From NCBI RefSeq assembly GCF_000956595.1, contig NZ_JYOO01000008.1:102244-166243 (forward strand): a DNA stretch of 64,000 nucleotides, read 5' to 3'. Positions within the stretch are counted from its first letter, which is position 1; every line of letters starts with the position of its first letter. This stretch comes from Priestia aryabhattai B8W22. Its GTDB lineage: Bacteria; Bacillota; Bacilli; Bacillales; Bacillaceae_H. The position numbers were made by a program, and so were the translations under genes. The notes beneath the pieces were generated by a model. That model did not search any database and was not told the DNA's origin. It saw nothing but the letters and a program-made list of their open reading frames with translations. Below, one piece after another: positions 1 to 7,681 of the stretch.

Positions 1-944
1 GGTGGAAAAAAGCAGCCGGACAGTAAACAAGTTGGCGTGATGATAAGCGTCTGAAGACCATTCGCTGCTTTTGAACTTTCTGTAAAAGCGATAATTACAA
101 GAGACAAGCCGATGGCTACTAGGCCAAACAAAACTAAAATAAAAAATAGCTGCCATACAGGAATGTTCATATCGACGTGAAAAAGAGTCGTAATACAAAC
201 AAGTGTAATCATTACTTGCAGAGTTAATAAGATCATATTTGTCATAACATTGGATATCACGTATTGCCTTGCACTAACTGGCGAAGCTAGCAGTCTGAAA
301 TACGTTCGCTGCTCTTTTTCTTTTGTGATAAGAGCCGATAAATTCACCGCAGAAAAAAGCATAAACATAATTAAATACCCAATTGTCTGCTTGACAATGT
401 TTTGATCGGTTCCTTTGTCTTCAAGGGCATGCGTAGAGACGTGGAATGGCGCTTTTTGATAATTCTCATACATTTGTTTAAACGCAGCATCGTCGCCTTC
501 AGCAGCTTGATTCAGCGCAGAAATATTATCAATATATTGATACAAATAAGACTTAATAAAGCTCGTTACCTCTGCTCCTTTTATTGAAGTAATCGTAATA
601 TGATCTGGTTTGTTCGCTTTGACGCTGTCAGAAAAGCCTTTTTCAAAAGTAATAACCGCATCCACTTTCTTTGACGTAATCTCATGATCCACTTCTTTGT
701 CCGTGAGCATTTTAACATTTGTTTTATGCAGCCCTTTTAAAAACTGAACGGTATCTTTTGTAATATCCGTTGAATCGTGATTGACAACTCCGATATTCAC
801 CGAAGTCCCTCCTGCATTTCCATAAATAAGAACGGACATTAAAACTCCTGCAATAGGCAAACCAATAACAAGCACAAGCGTCCTTTTGTTTCTAAGCAGC
901 ATATTTCTTAGCATATTTGTGACAAGCCACACGATATTTTTCAT
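1..944 (-). CDS. ABC-2 type exporter permease (partial, C-terminus off window)
   Basis: This open frame begins one base after the stop of the upstream permease gene, with GAGAGGGG from that gene's last codons as ribosome binding site, and runs off the left edge. The N-terminus reads MKNIVWLVTNMLRNM, followed by a hydrophobic segment (about residues 22-40), a long extracytoplasmic stretch, then further hydrophobic segments, which is the ABC-2 (CcmB/LnrN-like) layout. It is the fifth gene of a response regulator-kinase-ATPase-permease-permease operon, the same set as the Bacillus subtilis linearmycin-resistance locus (YfiJKLMN/LnrJKLMN), and presumably forms the membrane half of an exporter for membrane-active compounds. 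The substrate is not shown by the sequence. Confidence 0.85.
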   Translation of the reverse strand, partial: MKNIVWLVTNMLRNMLLRNKRTLVLVIGLPIAGVLMSVLIYGNAGGTSVNIGVVNHDSTDITKDTVQFLKGLHKTNVKMLTDKEVDHEITSKKVDAVITFEKGFSDSVKANKPDHITITSIKGAEVTSFIKSYLYQYIDNISALNQAAEGDDAAFKQMYENYQKAPFHVSTHALEDKGTDQNIVKQTIGYLIMFMLFSAVNLSALITKEKEQRTYFRLLASPVSARQYVISNVMTNMILLTLQVMITLVCITTLFHVDMNIPVWQLFFILVLFGLVAIGLSLVIIAFTESSKAANGLQTLIITPTCLLSGCFFP

Positions 945-945
945 G

Positions 946-2052
946 TTATAACCCCTCTCTTTTTCTCAAAAGCACAATGGCTATGCCCAAGAACAAAATA
1001 GAGAAGCCTACATTCAACCCAATAGCTGAAAGAGAAGCGCCGATATCATTTGTATAAATCAATTTAATAAGTCCATTGTTCATCCAAGTTAAAGGTGATA
1101 CATTGACGAAGCCCTCTCCAGATCCGTTTTGAAAATAGGTTCCTCCTACAATACAAGACACTTGAATAACAACCATAATAATTGCTCTTGCCGCCGCTTC
1201 TGTCTTCGTAAGGTAGCTAACTCCTAGTCCAAAGCTAATAGCAAAAAGAATTTGAGATACTAACATTACGAGTACTAAAAGTAAATGATCTCCCCAATTC
1301 GCATCAAAAAAGTATTTAGTCGACATAATCACCACTAACACACAAATAGTGTGAACCAAAACAGTACCTAAAATTTTCCCGACAAAAATTTCAGCGGTTT
1401 TAATCGGAGCGGCTACTAGTCGACTAGCTGTATTTCGCATACGCTCTCCTCTAATTAAATAACTCGCTGAGATAGATCCGTACAAAACAATCATAGTTGT
1501 CATTGAAATGGCGTAGTAGTCTATTGAATTGGGCTGTTTTTGAGAATGAAGGGATGTTTCTTGAATATAGTCATGCTTAGACGCACGGAGCAGATTCTCC
1601 ACTTGCTGAGGATTTACTTTGGCTACTTCCATAGCCACGTTATACTTATCAACAAACGTGCTTAACATACCTTGCACCATGTTAAATTCAATGCTGTTTT
1701 CTTCATTTCCGTAGAGATGAATGCCTCCGTCTTTCACTTCTACATAAGCTGTATAGCGCTGTTCTTTTACTTCTTTTTTTCCATCCTGATCTTTTTTCAG
1801 CGCTTTAAAGTGAATGCAGGATTTTTCTGCATGTGCAGCAAACTGCTCAAAAGCAGCAGATGCTTCATTACTTGTGTCCATTTTGTAGAGAACGTAACTG
1901 TCGTCTATCGTCATGTCATTATTAAAGGCTTGGGACAAAGCTGTTCCTAAAATAAGGACAAGAGCTAGCGGAAAAAGAATCATAAAAATAAATGCACGCT
2001 TATCTCGCAGATCACTTTTCATTTCTTTCAAAGCAATTGCAATAATATTCAT
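946..2052 (-). CDS. ABC-2 type exporter permease
   Basis: A 368-aa membrane protein with one N-terminal transmembrane segment (about residues 21-42), a large extracytoplasmic loop of about 140 residues, and five to six hydrophobic segments from about residue 180 on, the classical ABC2_membrane_3 topology. The region around residues 195-215 (SASYLIRGERMRNTASRLVA) is the cytoplasmic coupling segment typical of this family. It is 19 bp downstream of the ATPase and 1 bp upstream of the second permease, so the two permeases likely form a heterodimer (LnrM/LnrN-like). Substrate unknown; by analogy a membrane-targeting antibiotic. Confidence 0.87.
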   Translation of the reverse strand: MNIIAIALKEMKSDLRDKRAFIFMILFPLALVLILGTALSQAFNNDMTIDDSYVLYKMDTSNEASAAFEQFAAHAEKSCIHFKALKKDQDGKKEVKEQRYTAYVEVKDGGIHLYGNEENSIEFNMVQGMLSTFVDKYNVAMEVAKVNPQQVENLLRASKHDYIQETSLHSQKQPNSIDYYAISMTTMIVLYGSISASYLIRGERMRNTASRLVAAPIKTAEIFVGKILGTVLVHTICVLVVIMSTKYFFDANWGDHLLLVLVMLVSQILFAISFGLGVSYLTKTEAAARAIIMVVIQVSCIVGGTYFQNGSGEGFVNVSPLTWMNNGLIKLIYTNDIGASLSAIGLNVGFSILFLGIAIVLLRKREGL

Positions 2053-2071
2053 TCGTTATTCCTCCTTTCTT

Positions 2072-3010
2072 TTATAAATCTCTTAGACTGCGTCCTGTGA
2101 GCGTCAGAAACACCGTCTCTAAATTGGGGGCTTGCTCCTTGACTGCTTTAATTTCGATATGATGCGTCATTAAATAATGAATGACTTTGTTCAAGTTATT
2201 CACTTCGGCATTTGAATTAATTTTAATGATTCCATCTTCGTACGTAACGGCTGTTACTCCCAGAATGTCTTTTAGACCGCTGCAATCTATATCGTCTGCT
2301 TCTTTTACTTCAATCCAAATATCTTTTGTATCGGTGATAATCGATTTCAGCTGCTCTTTTGTTCCTTCTGCAATAATTTTGCCGTGATCAATAATTGCAA
2401 TCTTTGTACATACCTCTTCTACTTCTTCCATATAGTGACTGGTATAAATGATTGTGCTTCCCATTTCATTTAGCTTTTTTACAGATGTTAAAATATAATT
2501 TCGCGACTGAGGATCAATGCCAACCGTCGGTTCATCCATAATGATAAGCTTCGGGCGATGAGCAATTGCGCATGCGATATTTAACCTTCTTTTCATTCCT
2601 CCTGAAAAACTTTTCGGGTACGCCTTTTGTTTATCCAAAAGCCCTACAAACGCTAAAGCTTCTTCGACTCGTTCGTTAAGAAGTGATCCTCTTAATCCGT
2701 AGAGACCTGCAAAAAACTTCACATTTTCATAGGCTGTCAAATCTTCATAAATCGCTAAGTCCTGCGGAACAATTCCAATGTTCATCTTTGCGAAATTTCG
2801 GTGTTTCTTTATATTTTTCCCAAGCACTTCAATATCGCCGCTGTTGCTTTGAAGCAGACTAGCCACCATATGAATCGTTGTGCTTTTTCCTGCTCCATTT
2901 GTTCCTAAAAAGCCAAATATATCTCCTTCTTCTACTTGTAAAGACAAATTATCTACCGCAATAAAATCTCCAAATTTCTTTGTTAATTTTTGAATTGATA
3001 ATACGTTCAT
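2072..3010 (-). CDS. ABC transporter ATP-binding protein (Lnr/drug-exporter type)
   Basis: ATPase subunit of the exporter. Walker A is GTNGAGKST, the signature is SFSGGMKRR, and Walker B LIIMDEP is followed by a switch histidine in IIYTSHYMEE; the C-terminal extension is typical of DrrA/LnrL-type exporters. The frame is open further upstream to 3085, but AGAGGTG lies 2 nt before the ATG at 3013 and 5 nt before the ATG at 3010, so translation begins at MNVLSIQKL (312 aa). The roughly 100-bp gap to the kinase gene contains an inverted repeat resembling one at the response regulator gene, suggesting the transporter genes have their own regulated promoter. Confidence 0.9.
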   Translation of the reverse strand: MNVLSIQKLTKKFGDFIAVDNLSLQVEEGDIFGFLGTNGAGKSTTIHMVASLLQSNSGDIEVLGKNIKKHRNFAKMNIGIVPQDLAIYEDLTAYENVKFFAGLYGLRGSLLNERVEEALAFVGLLDKQKAYPKSFSGGMKRRLNIACAIAHRPKLIIMDEPTVGIDPQSRNYILTSVKKLNEMGSTIIYTSHYMEEVEEVCTKIAIIDHGKIIAEGTKEQLKSIITDTKDIWIEVKEADDIDCSGLKDILGVTAVTYEDGIIKINSNAEVNNLNKVIHYLMTHHIEIKAVKEQAPNLETVFLTLTGRSLRDL

Positions 3011-3094
3011 CATTTCACCTCTAGTGTGTTGATATATCCTTATTTTATGAAAAAAAGGCAAACTTACGTCAGTGCATAAGTTCACCTTTTCCCC

Positions 3095-3109
3095 ATGAGA
3101 AATCTCACT
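3095..3109. promoter_or_regulatory. Inverted repeat TGAGA-AA-TCTCA, candidate response-regulator operator
   Basis: TGAGA and TCTCA arms with a 2-bp spacer sit in the gap between the kinase stop and the ATPase start. The half sites match those of the larger inverted repeat at 4883-4901. Response regulators of this type commonly control their cognate exporter genes, so this is a plausible binding site; that role is inferred. Confidence 0.45.
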
Positions 3110-3111
3110 AT

Positions 3112-4233
3112 TTATGTATGAAGTTTCTCACCTATCGGCAGCAGTGTGGTAACAGAAAATCCGTTTGCCCCGTCAACAATCACCGTTCCGTTAATAGAAG
3201 CAGCTCTCTCTTCCATTCCTGCTATGCCAAGACCTTTTTGAAACAAGTGAGCACCTTTTCCATTGTCTTTTACTTCTAATTTAACCATTTTATTTAGTAC
3301 GTGAAGTTCAATGGCAATCATTGTTGCTTCTGCATATTTTAAAGCGTTTGTAATAGCTTCTGTTATATTTTCATGGATAATTTTCCACTGAAGAGGCGTG
3401 ATAAGATCTAAATTACCTTTGTATACAAGAGGCATTGCGATACTATGCTTAGCCTCAAACTCACCAATAAATAATTTAAGTCTGCTGATTCCTATTTGCT
3501 CAGCGGGAGGCTTTATACTTTTTAACGTTAACCTAATTTCTTCAATGCCTTCTTTCGAAATCGTAATCGCATTTTGAAGAAGAGACAGCGCTTTTTCCTC
3601 GTCTTGCTTCATCACATGCTTTGCTGCCTCCATTTGAATAAGCGCTCCTGTCATTGAATGACCAATCTTATCATGAATTTCCTGCGATAGTCGATTTCGC
3701 TCTTCTAATTTTGAAGCATATTGAGACTGTCTCACATACTCTTTATTTTCATTCACATGCTTTTGCAGTTTTTGCATACTTACTCTCGCTTCATCCAGTT
3801 TTTGTTCGTAATTGATCGTCCGTTTTTGATAGAGAGCTGCTCCTGTATAAATAAAAAAAGTAAACGCAGCGACTAACACATACAGAGCGCTACTATCAGA
3901 GGGAACAAACAGCACTGGAAGCAAAACAACAAGGAGCAGCATCCATTTTTTTATGACTGATTCTCCAATAAGCTCACAAAGGTTTAGCGGCAAAGGAAGA
4001 AAAAACAAAGGATGAAGTTGATACGCACAATATAGAATAAGGACAATGGAAACAACAATAAACATGCGCTTGAACGCGCTCTTTTTCACAATGGACGCGG
4101 CAATATTAACACAGCTGTAAAGAAGCAGTGCTAACACAATAGCTGAAATCGAGTGTACATAATTAAACTGAATGTACGTAATAGCCAAAAACAGTATAAG
4201 GATGAGCTTAGTCATCATTAATCCGACTTCCAT
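3112..4233 (-). CDS. Sensor histidine kinase (HisKA_3, NarL-partner type)
   Basis: A 373-aa kinase with about five N-terminal hydrophobic segments (residues 1-140) and almost no extracellular domain, which is the intramembrane-sensing type. A coiled linker leads to a HisKA_3 phosphoacceptor box (QEIHDKIGHSMTG, His near residue 189), and a HATPase_c domain follows with the N box (ENITEAITNALKYA) and G boxes (VKDNGKGA, GLGIAGMEERA). It begins 4 bp after the stop of the response regulator gene with AGTAGGA as ribosome binding site. It most resembles LnrJ/YfiJ and likely senses a membrane-perturbing compound and activates expression of the exporter downstream. Confidence 0.88.
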   Translation of the reverse strand: MEVGLMMTKLILILFLAITYIQFNYVHSISAIVLALLLYSCVNIAASIVKKSAFKRMFIVVSIVLILYCAYQLHPLFFLPLPLNLCELIGESVIKKWMLLLVVLLPVLFVPSDSSALYVLVAAFTFFIYTGAALYQKRTINYEQKLDEARVSMQKLQKHVNENKEYVRQSQYASKLEERNRLSQEIHDKIGHSMTGALIQMEAAKHVMKQDEEKALSLLQNAITISKEGIEEIRLTLKSIKPPAEQIGISRLKLFIGEFEAKHSIAMPLVYKGNLDLITPLQWKIIHENITEAITNALKYAEATMIAIELHVLNKMVKLEVKDNGKGAHLFQKGLGIAGMEERAASINGTVIVDGANGFSVTTLLPIGEKLHT

Positions 4234-4237
4234 AGTC

Positions 4238-4909
4238 CTACTTCCCTTTACCGGTTAAATAGTAAATAGCAATTTGAGTACGATGCTCAAGCCCCGTTTT
4301 ACTTAAAATTGAACTAATATAGTTTGCTACGGTACCTTCTGAAATAAAAAGCGTTTTAGAAATTTCTTTATTTGAAAGCCCTTTGGCAATCAGCGTCATA
4401 ATGCTCGTTTCACGCTCGGTAAACTGTGTCATATCCGCTTTGGACTGGCGCTCAGTTGCAGCGTTTAAACTTGATTTAATCTTATCAAGCACAACATCTT
4501 GCAGAACCGTATGCCCGTTGAAGACACTTTTGATTGCGTCTCGAATGCGCTCTGGCTCTGTATTTTTTAACAAGTAGCCTTTAGCTCCGTTTTTTACAGC
4601 ATCAATAATGTATTCATCGTCATCAAACGTAGTTAAAATAAGCGGCTTTGCTTTCGTTGACTCTGAAATAAGCTTTGTAGCCTCTACACCGTCCATGATA
4701 GGCATTCTTACATCTAACAGTGCAATATCGACGGAATGATTCTTGCAATATTGAACGGCTTCCTGACCATCTTTTAAAGTAGCGACAACGTCGAATTCTT
4801 CATATGTATTTAATATAATTTTCATTCCTTCTCGGATAAACGAATTATCATCTGCAATAATAATAGTAATTTTCATTTCTTTAAGTGAGAACATCTCACT
4901 TTTTTTCAC
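4238..4909 (-). CDS. LuxR/NarL-family response regulator
   Basis: Receiver domain (residues about 13-128) with acidic pocket DD, phosphoacceptor Asp in LLDVRMP, conserved T in LILTTFDDD and K in GYLLKNTEP, then a LuxR/GerE helix-turn-helix (about 158-220; LTFTERETSI-like start and SNKEISKTLFISEGTVANY recognition helix). The start is uncertain: GTG at 4909 has AGAAGGA only 1 nt upstream, while the conserved domain begins at an ATG at 4876 (MKITIIIADD). A perfect inverted repeat lies between these two candidate starts, which could mean operator binding or a 5' hairpin controlling the gene. Confidence 0.88.
   Translation of the reverse strand: MKKSEMFSLKEMKITIIIADDNSFIREGMKIILNTYEEFDVVATLKDGQEAVQYCKNHSVDIALLDVRMPIMDGVEATKLISESTKAKPLILTTFDDDEYIIDAVKNGAKGYLLKNTEPERIRDAIKSVFNGHTVLQDVVLDKIKSSLNAATERQSKADMTQFTERETSIMTLIAKGLSNKEISKTLFISEGTVANYISSILSKTGLEHRTQIAIYYLTGKGK
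4883..4901. promoter_or_regulatory. Perfect 8-bp inverted repeat AAGTGAGA-ACA-TCTCACTT
   Basis: Two perfectly complementary 8-bp arms with a 3-bp spacer lie at the 5' end of the response regulator gene. The core TGAGA...TCTCA recurs at 3095-3109 before the transporter genes. Likely an autoregulatory operator; it could also fold in the mRNA around the start codon. Confidence 0.5.
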
Positions 4910-5001
4910 ATCCTTCTTTCACATCCGTCCGCATGCTTCTCATTTATTGTATCCATAATAAACCAAAAGTTCAATGCAATAGTTCGAGTCTTTCTAAGCA
5001 C

Positions 5002-5034
5002 TAAAAAAGAGCAAACCTCCGCAGGTTTACTCTT
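5002..5034 (-). terminator. Rho-independent terminator
   Basis: An 11-bp stem (AGAGTAAACCT / AGGTTTGCTCT, one mismatch) with a 4-nt loop followed by a T run on the minus strand, just after the stop of the amidohydrolase gene at 5043. Confidence 0.85.
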
Positions 5035-5042
5035 TCATCCTG

Positions 5043-6278
5043 TTACTTCTGCGCTAACTTGATCACTGTTTCTAAAAGTACATTTACACCTTTTTCGCAT
5101 TCTTCCCAAGGAGTAAATTCTTCTTCACAGTGACTTTTTCCGTTTACGCTCGGAATAAAAATCATAGCCGTCGGAATATAGCTAGCTAAAAACTGTGCGT
5201 CATGTCCAGCTCCGCTTACCATTCGCTTATAGGAATATCCAAGCGAACGAACCGATTCTTCCACTTCATCGCAAACGGTTTTATCAAACCACACGGTATC
5301 GCGCCCCCAAAGCTTGGTCACCCGCACTTCGCAGCCTTCTAACAGCTCCACTTGATCAGGCAGTGATTGAATAATTTTTTCCACGGATGCAATGACATCT
5401 TCATCCGTATGTCTCGCTTCAAGCGAAAAAATAACTTTATTTGGAATCACGGTATGAATATTAGGCAGCACATTCATGCGCCCCATTGTATAGACCAAAT
5501 TTGAATCTAATCTGCCGAGCTCATGACGAGCTTCAGCAATTAAATTGTTGGTTGCAAAAAGAGCATCTTTTCGCATGTCCATTGGCGTCGTCCCAGCGTG
5601 ATCTGACTCCCCGGTAATTTCAATTTCATAACATACCATGCCGAGCACGCACTCGACTACACCGATCGATTTGGCTTCTCGTTCTAGAATAGGCCCTTGC
5701 TCAATATGTAATTCTACAAATGCCGATGCTTCAGTAAGACGGTTACTCGTGTCGCCTTCATATCCGCATGATTGAAGGGCTTGCTCAAACGTCACGCCGT
5801 CAACATCCGTCTTCTTCATCATAACGTCTTTTTGAAATTTGCCCGATAAAATACCTGAAGCCATCATAGAAGGCTCAAAACGCGCTCCTTCTTCATTCGT
5901 AAAGTTAACAATCATAATCGGCACCTTCGGCTTAATATTATGTTCAACCAGCGTTCTTACTAACTCTAATCCTGCAACTACACCGAGGATTCCGTCAAAC
6001 CTTCCGCCTTTTTTTACGCTGTCCATGTGTGAACCTATCACAATAGGCGGCTTATCTTCTAGTCCTTCAAGCGTGGCATAAATACATCCAAGATCGTCAA
6101 TTTTAATATCCATTCCAAGGTCCCGGCAGCATGAACAAAAATAGTCTCGTGCTAAGCGATCTTCTTCTGACAGCGCTAAGCGGGTTACACCGTTATTAGG
6201 TGTTCGTCCATAATCGGCAAATCGTTCAAGCGTATTTTTTAACCTTTCTCCATTCACTGCTACTTTTTGTCGTTGCAA
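5043..6278 (-). CDS. M20-family Zn-dependent amidase (hydantoinase/carbamoylase, AllC-like)
   Basis: A 411-aa cytosolic binuclear metallopeptidase-fold amidase (M20; allantoate amidohydrolase, N-carbamoyl-L-amino-acid hydrolase or ureidoglycolate hydrolase group). Metal ligands are visible in order: GSHMDSVKKGGRFDG (His and bridging Asp), TNEEGARF (Glu-Glu), ELHIEQGP (His) and GAGHDAQ near the C-terminus. The start is TTG at 6278, with GAGGAGAG about 9 nt upstream. It stands alone and is closed by a terminator. Sequence alone does not separate allantoate from carbamoyl-amino-acid substrates. Confidence 0.88.
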   Translation of the reverse strand: MQRQKVAVNGERLKNTLERFADYGRTPNNGVTRLALSEEDRLARDYFCSCCRDLGMDIKIDDLGCIYATLEGLEDKPPIVIGSHMDSVKKGGRFDGILGVVAGLELVRTLVEHNIKPKVPIMIVNFTNEEGARFEPSMMASGILSGKFQKDVMMKKTDVDGVTFEQALQSCGYEGDTSNRLTEASAFVELHIEQGPILEREAKSIGVVECVLGMVCYEIEITGESDHAGTTPMDMRKDALFATNNLIAEARHELGRLDSNLVYTMGRMNVLPNIHTVIPNKVIFSLEARHTDEDVIASVEKIIQSLPDQVELLEGCEVRVTKLWGRDTVWFDKTVCDEVEESVRSLGYSYKRMVSGAGHDAQFLASYIPTAMIFIPSVNGKSHCEEEFTPWEECEKGVNVLLETVIKLAQK

Positions 6279-6533
6279 CTAAACCACTCTCCTCATTATT
6301 TGGTTATAAAGTGCGTCTAAGATGCGGTGTTAATGAATATCATTCATTATGACATAAAATAGGCGATATCACTTGAAGTCTGTTAGAACCCCTTCCATTC
6401 TTTTTATAATGAAAGTGCGCAGCTTGCCTTATGTATCTATTAGCTTCAAAACATAAATTTCCTGCTTTTTTCTATGAATAATGCATGCGTTATTTATGCA
6501 TTTTTATTATAAAAATAGCGATAGGTTTTTTTC
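6279..6533. other. AT-rich non-coding stretch
   Basis: No open frame with a ribosome binding site was seen. It holds the upstream region of the amidase gene and the 3' side of the small membrane peptide gene. A small self-complementary patch (ATGCATGCG...TTATTTATGCAT) near 6481-6500 is the only structure noted. Confidence 0.5.
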
Positions 6534-6568
6534 AAAAAAAAGAGAATTAGTTATTATACTAACTCTCC
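6534..6568 (-). terminator. Rho-independent terminator of the small membrane peptide gene
   Basis: Minus-strand stem AGAGTTAGT / ACTAATTCT (one G-U pair) with a 6-nt loop followed by eight T residues, 10 bp after the peptide stop codon. Its presence supports the small gene as a real transcription unit. Confidence 0.85.
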
Positions 6569-6577
6569 TCTACATAC

Positions 6578-6700
6578 TTACTTTTTATTTGCTTTCTTCG
6601 CAATCGCAATCATTGTAGCCAAAACACCAACTGTAATAATCACAATAGCAATTACAGCAGTGGTAATAATAATTCCTGATGTTACTTCTGAAACACCCAT
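6578..6700 (-). CDS. Small single-pass membrane peptide, 40 aa
   Basis: Not a recognised family. ATG at 6700 is preceded by AAAGGAGAACG, and the gene has its own terminator immediately after the stop, so it is likely expressed. The peptide begins MGVSEVTSG, has one continuous hydrophobic helix (about residues 9-32, rich in I, V, T and A) and ends in a basic tail (AKKANKK), giving an N-out, C-in single-pass topology by the positive-inside rule. It is divergent from the iseA-like gene. It could be a small membrane regulator or a type-I-toxin-like peptide; nothing in the sequence decides this. Confidence 0.7.
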   Translation of the reverse strand: MGVSEVTSGIIITTAVIAIVIITVGVLATMIAIAKKANKK

Positions 6701-6917
6701 TAGTTTACGTTCTCCTTTTGTGCCTGACCTATTTATCTACATCAGCATATTAGTCGATTTATTCCTATTATATACGAACTTGTAAAGCAACGAAATAAGT
6801 GACACATAATTGACATACTGTTTATATGTTTTCTTTTAATTCTACGTTTTATTTAAGAAAATACGGGAATAATTCAAACATATATAAGAAATACTCTTTA
6901 TTTCTTTAAAGAAGTAT

Positions 6918-6934
6918 TGTAATATAAATGTAAC
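6918..6934 (+). promoter_or_regulatory. Consensus WalR (YycF) box upstream of iseA-like gene
   Basis: TGTAAT-N5-TGTAAC matches the WalR consensus (two TGTWAH hexamers 5 bp apart) exactly. A third TGTAAT hexamer lies at 6938-6943. In B. subtilis WalR directly represses iseA (yoeB), which is the family of the gene that follows, so motif and gene identity support each other. Confidence 0.75.
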
Positions 6935-6998
6935 AATTGTAATATTATCAGCATGAATGTTACATATATTTCAATGAATGAGTAGGAGGGAAATGGAA

Positions 6999-7529
6999 AT
7001 GAAAAAATTTGGAATAATCTTAGCATCACTTGCTCTTTTCTTTTCACTAAGCACAGGAGTTACAGCTCAAGCAGCATCACAAAATCTATCAACGACTAAT
7101 GCGGTAAAAATTGCAGCAAACGCAAGCAACCATTTCTGGAATGCACTTCATGGATCTAAAGGTAATTTATGTACTCAAAAAACATTTAATTATAAAGGCA
7201 CTCAGTACTCATATCTTTGTCAAGATTTTAATACAAAAAGCAAACTAGTAAGCTACTTATCTGAAACTTTTACAAACAGTGCTATTCAAAAAGGATTAAC
7301 AAACTATCGCTACATCACATATAACGGAAAGCTTGCTCGTCCTGTCGGTGACGGATTCAGCATGCTAGAGTGGAACAAAGCAAAAGCAAAACTAACTTAT
7401 CAGCGCGCCGATGTTCGCTCTTATCAATTTACGGTTCCAACAGTTGACGGAGGAAGTGTAAAACGCACCGTTACATTTTATAAATCTGGTTCACAGTGGA
7501 AAGTAAATAAGTTTGATGCTGTACTATAA
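6999..7529 (+). CDS. iseA: IseA-like secreted DL-endopeptidase (autolysin) inhibitor
   Basis: A 176-aa secreted protein. The signal peptide is MKKFGIILASLALFFSLSTG with a likely cleavage after AQA. The mature part has two cysteines about 17 residues apart (NLCTQK...YLCQDF) and the YKG...Y / FTVPTVDGG / VTFYKSGSQWKVN blocks that I associate with the IseA (YoeB) fold, which binds and inhibits LytE/LytF/CwlO-type DL-endopeptidases at the cell wall. The AGGAGG at 6984-6989 is 8-9 nt before the ATG at 6999, which fixes the start; earlier in-frame ATGs at 6978 and 6993 are too far or too close. A WalR box lies upstream and a terminator follows. Confidence 0.72.
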   Translation: MKKFGIILASLALFFSLSTGVTAQAASQNLSTTNAVKIAANASNHFWNALHGSKGNLCTQKTFNYKGTQYSYLCQDFNTKSKLVSYLSETFTNSAIQKGLTNYRYITYNGKLARPVGDGFSMLEWNKAKAKLTYQRADVRSYQFTVPTVDGGSVKRTVTFYKSGSQWKVNKFDAVL

Positions 7530-7537
7530 GAAGTACC

Positions 7538-7570
7538 AAAAGCAAGGTCTACCAAGACCTTGCTTTTTTA
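7538..7570 (+). terminator. Rho-independent terminator after iseA-like gene
   Basis: Perfect 10-bp stem AGCAAGGTCT / AGACCTTGCT with a 4-nt loop and a T run. Confidence 0.92.
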
Positions 7571-7681
7571 TGTGCTCATCAGCTCTTTATTAACGAAGTT
7601 TCACTTTATTTTCACCAACTCCCCTTATAGTATGGATACACACTACTACTTATTCGATACATTGTCATCGGAGGATTTTAT

